DNA from: Oscillospiraceae bacterium
GTDB taxonomy: Bacteria > Bacillota > Clostridia > UBA1381 > UBA9506
Reading direction: 5' to 3'
Length of the DNA: 46,111 nt
Assembly: GCA_015068935.1 (NCBI GenBank)
Contig: SVJO01000010.1
Coordinates: forward strand, 1 to 46,111
The notes below the pieces were generated by a model. The model had not been told where the DNA came from, did no database searches, and saw only the letters and a list, made by a program, of their open reading frames with translations. Numbering within the stretch: the first letter of the stretch is position 1; the number at the start of each line of letters is the position of its first letter. This document shows positions 25,777 to 34,501 of the stretch, in pieces. The position numbers and the translations under genes are program-made.

Positions 25777-26121
25777 ATGGATTGTATTTTTTGTAAGATA
25801 GTTGCAGGGGAAATTCCGTCAAAGAAGGTATATGAGGACGACTTAGTATACGCATTTTACGACATTAATCCCATTGCACCCGTTCATATTTTAATAATAC
25901 CGAAGGAACATATAAAATCTATGTGCGAAATGGAAGAAAAGCACGAAAAGCTCGTAGGGCACATTCTGTTTGTTGCGCATAAAATTGCACAGGAGCAGGG
26001 GTTTGCAGAGGATGGCTACAGAATTATTAATAATTGTGGAGAAAATGCAGGTCAGACTGTAATGCACATGCACTATCATCTTCTGGCAGGACAAAAATTT
26101 TCATGGGGGAAAATGGACTGA
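25777..26121 (+). CDS. HIT-family (HinT-like) nucleotide hydrolase
   Basis: 114 residues. N-terminal CIFCKIVAGEIPS, PKEHI, and the histidine triad HMHYHLL with His97, His99 and His101, followed by LAGQKFSW. HinT proteins hydrolyse nucleoside phosphoramidates such as AMP-lysine; the in vivo role is unclear. Cys3 and Cys6 keep the first half of a possible zinc site. GGAACGAAGGG lies before the ATG. The stop overlaps the ATG of the following membrane protein in TGATG, so the two are translationally coupled. Confidence 0.95.
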   Translation: MDCIFCKIVAGEIPSKKVYEDDLVYAFYDINPIAPVHILIIPKEHIKSMCEMEEKHEKLVGHILFVAHKIAQEQGFAEDGYRIINNCGENAGQTVMHMHYHLLAGQKFSWGKMD

Positions 26122-26666
26122 TGGATTTTTTGTCTGAATACATAAGAGGATTATTTACTCTGTCAGGTTTAGTCGGTGTTATTGCTTTGATTGTGGCGCT
26201 GGCTTCTTTTCAGCAGAATGTACCGAAGAAAATGGTAATTTACCAACTAATAGCAAATTCATTGTTTGTAGTTCATTTTTTTATGCTGGGAGCAAAGGTC
26301 GGTGCTGCAATTAATCTTATGAGTGCTGTGCGTTCGCTTATTTATGCGCAGACCGATAAAAAATGGGCGGGGCATCCTGCATGGACTGTAGTTTTTGTTG
26401 TAATTTCAATACTGATTGCAGTCTTTTTATGGGAAGGCTGGCTGAGCCTTTTGCCTGTGCTGGGAGCACTGTGCTATACATTGAGCTTTAGAATGAAAAC
26501 ATCAAAAATGGTGAGACTTGTTTCACTTCCGTCGTCACCATGCTGGATTGTGTATAACGCAATCAAGGGTTCAATACCGGGGATTATTACAGAGCTTTAT
26601 GTTATAATTTCCATTTTAGTAGGGATGCTTAGATTTGACAGGAAGAAATATAAAGAGAGAGCTTAA
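26121..26666 (+). CDS. YgjV-family inner-membrane protein (second copy)
   Basis: 181 residues with about six hydrophobic helices. It matches the YgjV (Imp-YgjV) pattern: QLIANSLFVVHFFMLG, INLMSAVRSLIYA, the D-K-K-W loop, then LPVLGALCYTLSF and the SSPCWIVYNAIKGSIPG helix, ending in a short basic tail. The family is uncharacterised. The ATG at 26121 is set by the TGATG junction with the HIT gene; the frame is open further upstream but that part is out-of-frame HIT coding sequence. The stop codon sits inside a terminator hairpin. Confidence 0.85.
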   Translation: MDFLSEYIRGLFTLSGLVGVIALIVALASFQQNVPKKMVIYQLIANSLFVVHFFMLGAKVGAAINLMSAVRSLIYAQTDKKWAGHPAWTVVFVVISILIAVFLWEGWLSLLPVLGALCYTLSFRMKTSKMVRLVSLPSSPCWIVYNAIKGSIPGIITELYVIISILVGMLRFDRKKYKERA

Positions 26667-26698
26667 GCAAAATGATATCATTTTGCTTAAGCTCTTTT
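26655..26698 (+). terminator. Terminator overlapping the 3' end of the second ygjV gene
   Basis: A near-uninterrupted palindrome centred at 26676/26677. The arms 26658-26675 and 26678-26695 pair perfectly, followed by TTTT. The TAA stop (26664-26666) is within the left arm. Confidence 0.8.
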
Positions 26699-26747
26699 AA
26701 ATTGCCGTCAGAAAATGTATATTTTTTTAATATTATCTCAGTTTCGG

Positions 26748-26776
26748 TTGACTTTTGTGATAAAAAATTATAAAAT
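26748..26776 (+). promoter_or_regulatory. Promoter for the iorA operon
   Basis: TTGACT (26748-26753), a 17-nt spacer and TAAAAT (26771-26776). The leader to the ATG at 26850 is about 65 nt. Confidence 0.8.
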
Positions 26777-26790
26777 TATAATGGTGTATT

Positions 26791-26810
26791 ATAATGCCAG
26801 GGGGCATTAT
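26791..26810 (+). promoter_or_regulatory. Inverted repeat at +8 to +27 of the iorA transcript (possible operator)
   Basis: ATAATGCC (26791-26798), loop AGGG and GGCATTAT (26803-26810): a perfect 8-bp inverted repeat just after the likely start of transcription. It has no T run, so it is more like an operator or a stabilising 5' hairpin than a terminator. Confidence 0.5.
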
Positions 26811-26849
26811 TTAATTAGACAGATTTTAAAACGGAAAGGAACATATACT

Positions 26850-28577
26850 ATGAAAAAATTAATGCTCGGCAATGAAGCCGTGGCTCGCGGTGCATATGAA
26901 GCAGGCGTAACAGTTGCATCTTCATATCCCGGCACTCCAAGTACGGAGATAACAGAATTTATCTCTAAATATGATGAAATATATTCAGAATGGGCTCCTA
27001 ATGAAAAGGTTGCAACAGAGGTTGCAGTAGGTGCGGCAATAGCAGGAGCTAGGTCGCTTTCTGCCATGAAGCATGTTGGCGTTAATGTTGCAGCGGACCC
27101 TATATTTACAGCGTCTTATACAGGTGTGGAAGGCGGTCTTGTAATATGTGTTGCAGATGACCCTGGAATGCACAGTTCACAGAACGAGCAGGACAGCAGA
27201 AATTATGCAATCGCGGCTAAGCTCCCGATGCTTGAGCCTTCTGACAGCGGCGAGTGTAAAGAGTTTATAAAACTTGCATATAACATAAGCGAGGAATTTG
27301 ACACACCTGTTCTTTTTAGGCTGACAACAAGGGTGGCACATTCTCAGAGCTTAGTTGAACTTTCAGAACGTACTGAAAAGGAACTTGGTGAGTATAAAAA
27401 GAATTCCCCCAAATATGCTATGATTCCGGGTTATGCCCGTCCTAAGCATATTGCAGTTGAAAAAAGAACGCAGGCGTTGGAAGAATACAGCTCTAAAACA
27501 GAAATTAATAAAATCATAAAAGGCTCTGACAAAATAGGTGTAATTGCTGCGGGAATTTCATATCAGTATGCAAAAGAAGCTATGCCTGAGGCATCATTTT
27601 TAAAACTTGGACTTATAAATCCGCTCCCGATGGGAAAAATTGCTGAATTTGCAAAATCTGTTGAAAAATGTTATATCATTGAAGAACTCGACCCTGTTTT
27701 TGAGCGCCAGATAAAAGCGGCAGGAATAGAGGTTATAGGAAAAGAGCTTCTTCCGCTATGCGGCGAGTACAGTGCTCAGCTTATAAAAGAGAAAATTCTT
27801 TCAGAGGAGCTTCCTAAAGCACTAGAAACAGAGCCGGTTCCTGTTCGTCCGCCCGTTATGTGTCCTGGTTGTTCACACAGAGGTGTGTTTTATGTTTTGA
27901 AAAAGCTGGGCCTTTCTGTAAGCGGTGATATCGGATGTTATTCGCTCGGCTGTATGCAGCCTCTTGACAGTATTGATTCAATAGTTTGTATGGGAGCGAG
28001 CATTTCAGCACTTCACGGTATGGAAAAGGCAAGGGGCAGAGAATTTGCTAAAAAGTCTGTTGCAGTATTAGGTGATTCAACATTTATTCATTCAGGCATA
28101 ACAGGACTGATTGATATTGTATATAATAAGGGCACGTCAACAGTAATCATTTTAGACAACTCCATTACAGGAATGACAGGCCATCAGCAAAATCCGTCAA
28201 CCGGTCTTACAATAAAGGGAGAGCCTACAAAACAGGTAGATTTAATTAAGCTCTGTGATGCTATCGGTATAGAAAGAGTTGTTGTAGCTGACCCGTTTGA
28301 TGTCAAGAATTTTGAAAAGGTATTAAAAGAGGAACTTGAAGCAGATGAACCTTCGGTTATTATTGCACAGCGTCCATGCGCACTTATCAAAAAGGCTGGT
28401 TACAGCGGTCTTTATGAAATAAGCGATAAGTGCAAAAACTGTAAAATCTGCATGAAGCTGGGCTGCCCTGCAATTTCTCTTGCAGGCGGAAAACCTCAGA
28501 TTGATGAAACCCTTTGCGTAGGATGCGGACTTTGTCCCAATGTTTGCCCGTTTGGTGCAATCGAAAGAGTTAAATAA
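26850..28577 (+). CDS. iorA: Indolepyruvate:ferredoxin oxidoreductase, alpha subunit (IorA)
   Basis: 575 residues. The N-terminal pyrimidine-binding half has GNEAVARGAYEAGV and SYPGTPSTE. The C-terminal thiamine-diphosphate half has CPGCSHRG, DIGCYSLG and GDSTFIHSGITG. The last ~60 residues carry two [4Fe-4S] motifs (CKNCKICMKLGCP and CVGCGLCPNVCPFG). With IorB it oxidatively decarboxylates arylpyruvates to aryl-acetyl-CoA and reduces ferredoxin, an energy step of aromatic amino-acid fermentation. The ATG at 26850 follows GAAAGGA; the frame runs open further upstream without a ribosome binding site. It is the first gene of iorA-iorB-paaK-ACT. Confidence 0.95.
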   Translation: MKKLMLGNEAVARGAYEAGVTVASSYPGTPSTEITEFISKYDEIYSEWAPNEKVATEVAVGAAIAGARSLSAMKHVGVNVAADPIFTASYTGVEGGLVICVADDPGMHSSQNEQDSRNYAIAAKLPMLEPSDSGECKEFIKLAYNISEEFDTPVLFRLTTRVAHSQSLVELSERTEKELGEYKKNSPKYAMIPGYARPKHIAVEKRTQALEEYSSKTEINKIIKGSDKIGVIAAGISYQYAKEAMPEASFLKLGLINPLPMGKIAEFAKSVEKCYIIEELDPVFERQIKAAGIEVIGKELLPLCGEYSAQLIKEKILSEELPKALETEPVPVRPPVMCPGCSHRGVFYVLKKLGLSVSGDIGCYSLGCMQPLDSIDSIVCMGASISALHGMEKARGREFAKKSVAVLGDSTFIHSGITGLIDIVYNKGTSTVIILDNSITGMTGHQQNPSTGLTIKGEPTKQVDLIKLCDAIGIERVVVADPFDVKNFEKVLKEELEADEPSVIIAQRPCALIKKAGYSGLYEISDKCKNCKICMKLGCPAISLAGGKPQIDETLCVGCGLCPNVCPFGAIERVK

Positions 28578-28608
28578 AAATCAAAAATTTGAAAGGACAG
28601 AATATACT

Positions 28609-29172
28609 ATGAATATAATGATAGTAGGCGTTGGCGGTCAGGGAACACTGCTTGCAAGCAGAATAATAGGAGCCGCAACGCTCGCCACCGGTGCAGATGT
28701 AAAACTTTCTGAAGTTCACGGCATGAGCCAGAGGGGCGGAAGTGTTGTAACATATGTTAAATATGGCGAGGATATTGCATCTCCCGTAATTGATAAAGGT
28801 GAGGCTGATGTTATTTTAGCATTTGAAAAATTGGAGGCACTAAGAAGTGTTCCGTTTTTAAAGAATGGCGGAACATTAATTGTAAACACTCAGGAAACGA
28901 ATCCGATGCCTGTAATCACCGGTGCTGCGGAGTATCCTGAAAATATAATTGAAAAGATAGAAAATATGGGTGTTAATGTAATTGCGTGCGATGCTCTTGC
29001 TCTTGCCAAGGAAGCAGGAAATTTAAAATCTGTAAATGTTGCTTTGATAGGCGTTCTTGCCAAACATTCAAATATTGAAAAAAATATTTGGCTTGATGCT
29101 CTTTCAGAAACTGTTAAACCTCAGTTTTTAGAGGTTAATGAAAAAGCATTTTGCTTAGGCTATGAATTATAA
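28609..29172 (+). CDS. iorB: Indolepyruvate:ferredoxin oxidoreductase, beta subunit (IorB)
   Basis: 187 residues, normal for the gamma-type domain of 2-oxoacid:ferredoxin oxidoreductases. VGVGGQGTLLASRIIG is at the N-terminus, then EVHGMSQRGGSVVTYVKYG and the later NVALIGVLAK. It completes the IorAB enzyme. The ATG at 28609 follows GAAAGGA, the same ribosome binding site as used by iorA. It starts 31 nt after iorA and ends 12 nt before paaK. Confidence 0.95.
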   Translation: MNIMIVGVGGQGTLLASRIIGAATLATGADVKLSEVHGMSQRGGSVVTYVKYGEDIASPVIDKGEADVILAFEKLEALRSVPFLKNGGTLIVNTQETNPMPVITGAAEYPENIIEKIENMGVNVIACDALALAKEAGNLKSVNVALIGVLAKHSNIEKNIWLDALSETVKPQFLEVNEKAFCLGYEL

Positions 29173-29184
29173 GGAGATGAAAAA

Positions 29185-30486
29185 ATGCCAATCTGGAATG
29201 AAAAATATGAGTGCATGAGCCGTGACGAAATGACGGCGTTGCAAACTGAGCGCTTAGTTGCTCAGGTTAAATATATTTATGAAAATGTGCCCTATTACAG
29301 GGAATTGATGGAAAAAAAGGGAGTTCTTCCCGGGGACATCAAGCATATTGAGGATTTGAAATATCTTCCTTTCCTTACAAAGCAGGACCTGAGAGATACA
29401 TATCCTTACGGGTTGTTTGCCGCTGATACAAAAGACATTATAGAACTTCATGCATCAAGCGGAACAACTGGAAAACAGGTTGTTACGGGCTATACAAGAA
29501 AAGATATTGACATATGGGCAGAGGCTATGGCAAGAACACTTACATCTGCCGGTGCAGACAAAAGCTCTTTTGTTCAGGTTGCTTACGGCTATGGCCTTTT
29601 TACCGGGGGATTCGGTGCCCATCATGGGGCGCAGAAAATCGGCGCAACAGCAATACCTATTTCTTCAGGCAATACTGCAAGACAGATTGCCGTTTTAAAG
29701 GATTTTGGCACAACGATTTTGGCGTGTACACCGTCTTATGCACTTTATATTGCTGAAACCCTTGAGGAAATGGGAATTGACAAAAGTGAACTTTCGCTCA
29801 AGGCTGGAGTGTTCGGGGCAGAGCCGTGGAGCGAGGAAATGCGTGACGAAATTGAAAGAAGACTTGGGATTACAGCTACTGATATATATGGACTCACAGA
29901 AATTACAGGACCTGGTGTTTCGTTTGAATGTTATGACCGTTCAGGACTTCATGTTAATGAAGACCATTTTGTTCCTGAAATTATTGACCCTGCTACAGGT
30001 GAAGTTCTTCCTCATGGTTCTGTCGGAGAATTGGTTTTTTCATGTATCACAAAAGAGGGTATGCCTCTTTTAAGATACAGAACACGTGATATCACGAGTC
30101 TTAATTATGAAAAATGTGCCTGCGGAAGAACACTTGTCCGCATGGGAAAGGTTCAGGGAAGAACAGATGACATGCTTATCATCCGCGGTGTAAACGTGTT
30201 CCCGTCTCAGATTGAGGGCGTGCTTTTAGACCTCGGAAAAACTGCTCCTTACTACATGATTATAGTTGACCGACAGGGCGTTTTAGATACATTTGAAGTG
30301 CATGTTGAAATGCTTGACGAATTTTTCTCTGACGAAGTAAAACAGCTTGAAAAACTGGAAAATGAAATCAGAGGCAAGCTCCAGAGCGTGCTCGGCATTT
30401 CACCCAAGGTTAAACTTGTTGCTCCCAAATCTATTCCGAGAAGTGAAGGAAAAGCTGTCAGGGTTATTGACAGGAGAAAGAAATAA
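29185..30486 (+). CDS. Phenylacetate-CoA ligase family (PaaK-like, AMP-forming)
   Basis: 433 residues, the usual PaaK size. LKYLPFLTKQDLRDTYPYG, the ATP loop SSGTTGKQVVTGYT, YGYGLFTGG, IYGLTEITGPG, RYRTRDI and the C-terminal RTDDMLIIRGVNVFPSQIE are all present. PaaK joins aryl acetates to CoA. Next to IorAB the reaction probably runs toward aryl-acetate plus ATP, conserving the energy of the aryl-acetyl-CoA made by IorAB. This is inference from context, and such ligases are reversible in principle. AAGGAG precedes the ATG. Confidence 0.93.
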   Translation: MPIWNEKYECMSRDEMTALQTERLVAQVKYIYENVPYYRELMEKKGVLPGDIKHIEDLKYLPFLTKQDLRDTYPYGLFAADTKDIIELHASSGTTGKQVVTGYTRKDIDIWAEAMARTLTSAGADKSSFVQVAYGYGLFTGGFGAHHGAQKIGATAIPISSGNTARQIAVLKDFGTTILACTPSYALYIAETLEEMGIDKSELSLKAGVFGAEPWSEEMRDEIERRLGITATDIYGLTEITGPGVSFECYDRSGLHVNEDHFVPEIIDPATGEVLPHGSVGELVFSCITKEGMPLLRYRTRDITSLNYEKCACGRTLVRMGKVQGRTDDMLIIRGVNVFPSQIEGVLLDLGKTAPYYMIIVDRQGVLDTFEVHVEMLDEFFSDEVKQLEKLENEIRGKLQSVLGISPKVKLVAPKSIPRSEGKAVRVIDRRKK

Positions 30487-30498
30487 GGAGGAATTGAC

Positions 30499-30930
30499 AT
30501 GTTCGTTAAACAAATTTCCGTTTTTGTTGAAAATACAAGAGGGGCTCTTTCAAAGGTTACGGGCATTTTAGCTGAAAACGGGATAAATATCCGTGCTCTT
30601 TCAATTGCTGATACAACAGATTTTGGTATTTTGAGATTAATAGTTCAGGACCCATATAAGGCGGAAACAGTATTAAAGGCTAATGATATTGCCGTGAAAT
30701 CAACTGACGTTATCGCAGTCGCAATAAGCGACAGACCGTCAGGACTTCATGATGCTTTAGCTGTTTTGCGAGATGCTGATGTAACTGTTGAATATATGTA
30801 TGCATTTGTTTGCCGTTCAGATTGTGAAGCATACGTAATAGTTAAAACAGACAATCCCGAGACGGCACTTGGTGCCCTCAAGTCAGGAGGCGTAAAGGTA
30901 TTATCCTCAAATGATGTGTATGAACTCTGA
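30499..30930 (+). CDS. Tandem ACT-domain protein
   Basis: 143 residues forming two ACT domains. The first (~1-70) is QISVFVENTRGALSKVTGIL...INIRALSIADT; the second (~72-143) starts VAISDRPSGLHDALAVL and carries VEYMYAFV. ACT domains bind amino acids and other small effectors. This stand-alone type commonly sits next to PaaK/IorAB, which suggests an aromatic amino-acid sensor for the pathway. It has no DNA-binding or catalytic part. AAGGAGG precedes the ATG. The 3' end overlaps the next gene's start by up to 20 nt. Confidence 0.9.
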   Translation: MFVKQISVFVENTRGALSKVTGILAENGINIRALSIADTTDFGILRLIVQDPYKAETVLKANDIAVKSTDVIAVAISDRPSGLHDALAVLRDADVTVEYMYAFVCRSDCEAYVIVKTDNPETALGALKSGGVKVLSSNDVYEL

Positions 30931-32188
30931 TTTATTGAAAAGCGAATATAATATAAAAGAATCGGCTGTCCGCCTTATGAATATGGCAGAGGCCGACATA
31001 AAAGACAGATTTAATGAGATTGATAAGATTGCATCGGCAAACACTCTTCGTGTGCTCTCAGCATTTAAGCGTGCCGGCGTAAGTGAAATGCATCTTGGCT
31101 CAAGCACGGGATATGGCTATGATGATGTGGGCCGTGATACACTTGATAAAATATATGCTGATGTTTTTGGTACAGAAAGTGCGCTGGTGCGACATAATAT
31201 CGTTTCAGGAACGCATGCTCTTTCTTCCTGTTTTTTTGGGTTATTACGACCAGGGGACACTCTTTTGTCGGTGACAGGAAAACCATACGACACTCTTGAG
31301 GAAGTGATAGGGATACGGGGAAATGCAAGCGGTTCTTTAAAAGAATGGGGCATTAATTACCGTGAAGTTGACCTTCTGCCTGATGGCTCAGCGGACCTTG
31401 AAAAAATTGCAGAGGCAATAACAGATGATGTTAAACTTGTTACAATCCAGCGTTCTAAAGGCTATGCATGGAGAAAATCTTTGTCTGTTTCTGATATTGC
31501 CCGAATTATTGCTTGCGTGAAGGAGAAAAATCCTGATACACTCTGCATGGTTGATAACTGCTATGGCGAGTTCGTTGAAGAAATTGAGCCTACAAATGTC
31601 GGGGCAGATGTAATAGCTGGGTCACTCATTAAAAACCCTGGAGGCGGGCTGAGTCTTTCCGGAGGATATATTGCGGGCAGAAAAGATGCGATAGAAAAAA
31701 TATCATATCACCTTACGGCACCTGGAATAGGCAGTGAAGTAGGGGCAACCCTTGGTATGAACAGAAATATGTATCAGGGGCTTTTTATGGCACCGCATAT
31801 AGTAGCTCAAAGTGTTAAAACTGCTATTTTGGCGGCACGTATGCTTGAACTTGCAGGCTATAGTGTGTGCCCTGAGTCGTACGAATCCCGCCATGATATA
31901 ATTCAGGCAGTAAAACTAAACGATAAAGAAAAGCTTTGTGCTTTTTGTGCAGGAATACAAAGGGGAGCGCCGATTGACTCATTTGTAACTCCTGTTCCGT
32001 GGGACATGCCGGGTTATAACGAACAGGTTATAATGGCGGCAGGTGCATTCGTGTCAGGCGCAAGTATAGAAATTTCGGCAGATGCTCCCATAAAAGAGCC
32101 TTTTATTGCATATATGCAGGGAGGCCTCACTTATGAGAGCGGAAAAATTGCCGTTTTATGTGCAGTAAGTGATATACTCGATAAATAA
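30911..32188 (+). CDS. PLP-dependent 'aluminium resistance' / methionine-gamma-lyase-like family protein
   Basis: 425 residues. It matches the Alum_res family of fold-type I PLP enzymes: GSSTGYGYDDVGRDTL near residue 63, VSGTHALSS cofactor loop, VDNCYGEF with the PLP-pyridine Asp, GSLIKNPGGGL with the likely PLP Lys241, and YMQGGLTYESGK at the C-terminus. The historical name refers to a plant-root bacterium; the reaction is unproven, and many are annotated as methionine gamma-lyases. Start codons at 30911, 30914 and 30920 are all inside the ACT gene; the ribosome binding site is not obvious, so translational coupling is likely. A terminator follows. Confidence 0.9.
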   Translation: MMCMNSDLLKSEYNIKESAVRLMNMAEADIKDRFNEIDKIASANTLRVLSAFKRAGVSEMHLGSSTGYGYDDVGRDTLDKIYADVFGTESALVRHNIVSGTHALSSCFFGLLRPGDTLLSVTGKPYDTLEEVIGIRGNASGSLKEWGINYREVDLLPDGSADLEKIAEAITDDVKLVTIQRSKGYAWRKSLSVSDIARIIACVKEKNPDTLCMVDNCYGEFVEEIEPTNVGADVIAGSLIKNPGGGLSLSGGYIAGRKDAIEKISYHLTAPGIGSEVGATLGMNRNMYQGLFMAPHIVAQSVKTAILAARMLELAGYSVCPESYESRHDIIQAVKLNDKEKLCAFCAGIQRGAPIDSFVTPVPWDMPGYNEQVIMAAGAFVSGASIEISADAPIKEPFIAYMQGGLTYESGKIAVLCAVSDILDK

Positions 32189-32198
32189 TAAATTAAAG

Positions 32199-32240
32199 AA
32201 AGGGTCAGGTGCCTTAAATCTATACCTGACCCTTTTTGTT
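32199..32240 (+). terminator. Terminator after the iorA-paaK-PLP operon
   Basis: A 12-bp stem (32199-32210 AAAGGGTCAGGT with 32224-32235) with a 13-nt loop and TTTTT after it. The convergent feoB gene ends immediately beyond it and may also use it, though the U run on that strand is weak. Confidence 0.85.
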
Positions 32241-34379
32241 TTATATAATTATATTATATATTAACGTAGTTATCATACACAGAAAAATGCCTGAAAGAGT
32301 TGGAATTGCAACCGAAAGGAAAGTCCATTTTGCGCTTCCTGTTTCCTTTTTTATAGTAAGGATAGTTGTTGAACATGGCCAGTGCATAAGAGAAAACAAC
32401 ATTGTATTGACAGCAGTCAATATGGTCCAGCCATTACCCATTAAAATTTCACGCAGCAGTGTCAGGTCAGGTATCTCGGTGATTGCCCCCTGAGCCATGT
32501 ATGCCATAAATATAATGGGAAGAACTATCTCGTTTGCAGGGAGACCAAGTATGAATGCAAGCAAAATAACACCGTCAAGTCCCATGAATTGTGCTAAGGG
32601 ATTTAAAAAAGCCGCCGCATGATTTAAAAGAGTGACATTTCCCACGGTTACATTTGCCATAATCCAGATTATGAGTCCTGCAGGAATAGCAGAAACCATA
32701 GCGCGCCCTAAAACAAACAGAGTTCTGTCAAAAACCGAACGGACTAAAACTTTGAAAATCTGCGGTTTTCTGTAAGGCGGAAGCTCAAGCGTAAAAGAGG
32801 AAGGCTCACCCTTTAAAAGAGTTTTAGAGAGAGCCCATGTGGAAAAAAATGTTGCAAAAATGCCTATTAGTATAATTACAGTTAAAAATAAAGCAGACAG
32901 CAAAGAAGAAGCCATGTTTGTCTTGGTGCCTACAAAAAACATTGTAAGTATCGCTATTAGAGTCGGGAAACGGCCGTTACATGGGACAAAACTATTTGTA
33001 AGAATAGCAAGCAGCCGTTCGCGTTTTGAATCAATAATTCTACACCCCACAACACCTGCCGCATTACAGCCAAATCCCATACACATAGTAAGCGCCTGTT
33101 TTCCGCAGGCATTGCAGCGCATGAAGGTTTTATCAAGATTATATGCAATTCTTGGTAAATACCCTACATCTTCTAAGAGTGTAAATAACGGGAAAAATAT
33201 TGCCATGGGCGGAAGCATCACAGATACAACCCAGGAAAGCACCCGCCATATCCCCTCTAAAAGACATGAGCGCAGAAGCTGCGGCGCACCTGCCTTTAAA
33301 AGAAGACTGTCAAAAAGGGCCTCTGCTTTTGAAAAGAGACCAGATAAAAGCTCAGAAGGATAATTTGCCCCTGTTATTGTAATCCAGAAAACAAGCATAA
33401 GAAAAAGCAACATGACGGGGTATGCGGTAAACTTACCTGTTAAAATCTTATCTGTTTTTCTGTCAAAGAGGTTATATCCTTTGTTTTCATAGATAACTGC
33501 ATTTTTGCAGATGTCTTCTGCCTTTCTTATGAAAGCTGAAACGATTTTATCTTTTAACTCATTTTCAGATATGCCTTTATTCTTAAGAAATATTTTTGTA
33601 TTTTCTAAAGCATTTATGATTTGCCCGTCAAAGAATTCCTCCCCAAAATAGAGTACAATTTTCTTCTGGACATCATCATTGTCTTCCAAAAGTCTGAGAC
33701 TAAGCCAACGGCTTATGCGGGCATTGTTTGTCTTTTCCATAATCAAAGGAAAAAGCATAGAAATTGCTGTTTCAATATTTTCTTCGTATTCTGTTTGTAT
33801 GGGAAATTTTTCTTTTTTGTTGTTTATTGTCTTATCAATGCAATTTAATAGACTCGTCAGGCTTTTCTTTTTGCGGGCGCAAATTCCCAGAACAGGAACT
33901 CCGAGTCTTTTTTCTATTGTATTAATATCAATCTTAATCTTTTTTCTATTTGCTTCATCCATCATATTTATACAAACAATAATATTGCTGCTAATTTCCA
34001 TAATTTGAAGGACGAGATTTAAATTTCTCTCTAAACATGTTGCATCGCATACAACTATTGTGGCATCAGGGGAAGAAAAACACAAAAAATCCTTTGCTAT
34101 TTCTTCTTCCTCGGAATGAGATAAAAGCGAATATGTACCTGGTAAGTCAATTAAAACATTTGAATTATTTTTTGTATTAAATCTTCCGCTTGCGCACGTT
34201 ACAGTCTTACCCGGCCAGTTGCCCGTGTGCTGATTCATTCCTGTAAGAGCGTTAAAGACTGTACTTTTACCAACGTTGGGATTACCTGCTAAGGCAATTG
34301 TTTTGTCGCTTGATGACTGTTTTTTTATTTTAAGACTGTCTGATGCTCTGTGCGCAACAGAATTTTTTGTAAGTCCCAT
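32241..34379 (-). CDS. feoB: Ferrous iron transporter FeoB
   Basis: 712 residues. The N-terminal G domain has G1 GNPNVGKST at 32-40, G3 DLPGTYSL and G4 NMMDE. It is followed by a helical spacer and a membrane domain of eight to ten helices with GFGCNAAGVVGCRI and the second gate motif, including PCNGRFPTL. FeoB imports Fe2+ under low-oxygen conditions. No feoA or feoC is adjacent, which is unusual but not rare. The ATG at 34379 is preferred over one 21 codons upstream because TTGGGGAGG lies just before it. A TATAAT at 34408-34413 (minus strand) may be its -10 box, but no clear -35 box is seen. Confidence 0.95.
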   Translation of the reverse strand: MGLTKNSVAHRASDSLKIKKQSSSDKTIALAGNPNVGKSTVFNALTGMNQHTGNWPGKTVTCASGRFNTKNNSNVLIDLPGTYSLLSHSEEEEIAKDFLCFSSPDATIVVCDATCLERNLNLVLQIMEISSNIIVCINMMDEANRKKIKIDINTIEKRLGVPVLGICARKKKSLTSLLNCIDKTINNKKEKFPIQTEYEENIETAISMLFPLIMEKTNNARISRWLSLRLLEDNDDVQKKIVLYFGEEFFDGQIINALENTKIFLKNKGISENELKDKIVSAFIRKAEDICKNAVIYENKGYNLFDRKTDKILTGKFTAYPVMLLFLMLVFWITITGANYPSELLSGLFSKAEALFDSLLLKAGAPQLLRSCLLEGIWRVLSWVVSVMLPPMAIFFPLFTLLEDVGYLPRIAYNLDKTFMRCNACGKQALTMCMGFGCNAAGVVGCRIIDSKRERLLAILTNSFVPCNGRFPTLIAILTMFFVGTKTNMASSLLSALFLTVIILIGIFATFFSTWALSKTLLKGEPSSFTLELPPYRKPQIFKVLVRSVFDRTLFVLGRAMVSAIPAGLIIWIMANVTVGNVTLLNHAAAFLNPLAQFMGLDGVILLAFILGLPANEIVLPIIFMAYMAQGAITEIPDLTLLREILMGNGWTILTAVNTMLFSLMHWPCSTTILTIKKETGSAKWTFLSVAIPTLSGIFLCMITTLIYNIII

Positions 34380-34440
34380 AAAAAACCTCCCCAAATAAAA
34401 CTTTAATATTATAATATTCGGAAAAGAGTTATAGGTGAAC

Positions 34441-34489
34441 AAAAAAAGACTGTAATGCCACCGCTAAATAAGGCTTTGCATTACAGTCT
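34441..34489 (-). terminator. Terminator after gltX
   Basis: AGACTGTAATGC (34447-34458) pairs with 34478-34489 (12 bp) around a 19-nt loop. The seven A at 34441-34447 give a U run on the minus strand. Confidence 0.88.
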
Positions 34490-34501
34490 AATATAATATA
34501 A

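Noticed and set aside
32199-32235. REP-like mobile palindrome (GGGTCAGGT / ACCTGACCC)
   Set aside because: Only one copy was noticed in the window, and it is followed by a T run after a stop codon, so a terminator is the simpler reading.
32839-33363. 174-codon open frame on the plus strand inside feoB
   Set aside because: It is antisense to a well-conserved transporter, has no family features and is explained by feoB codon composition.
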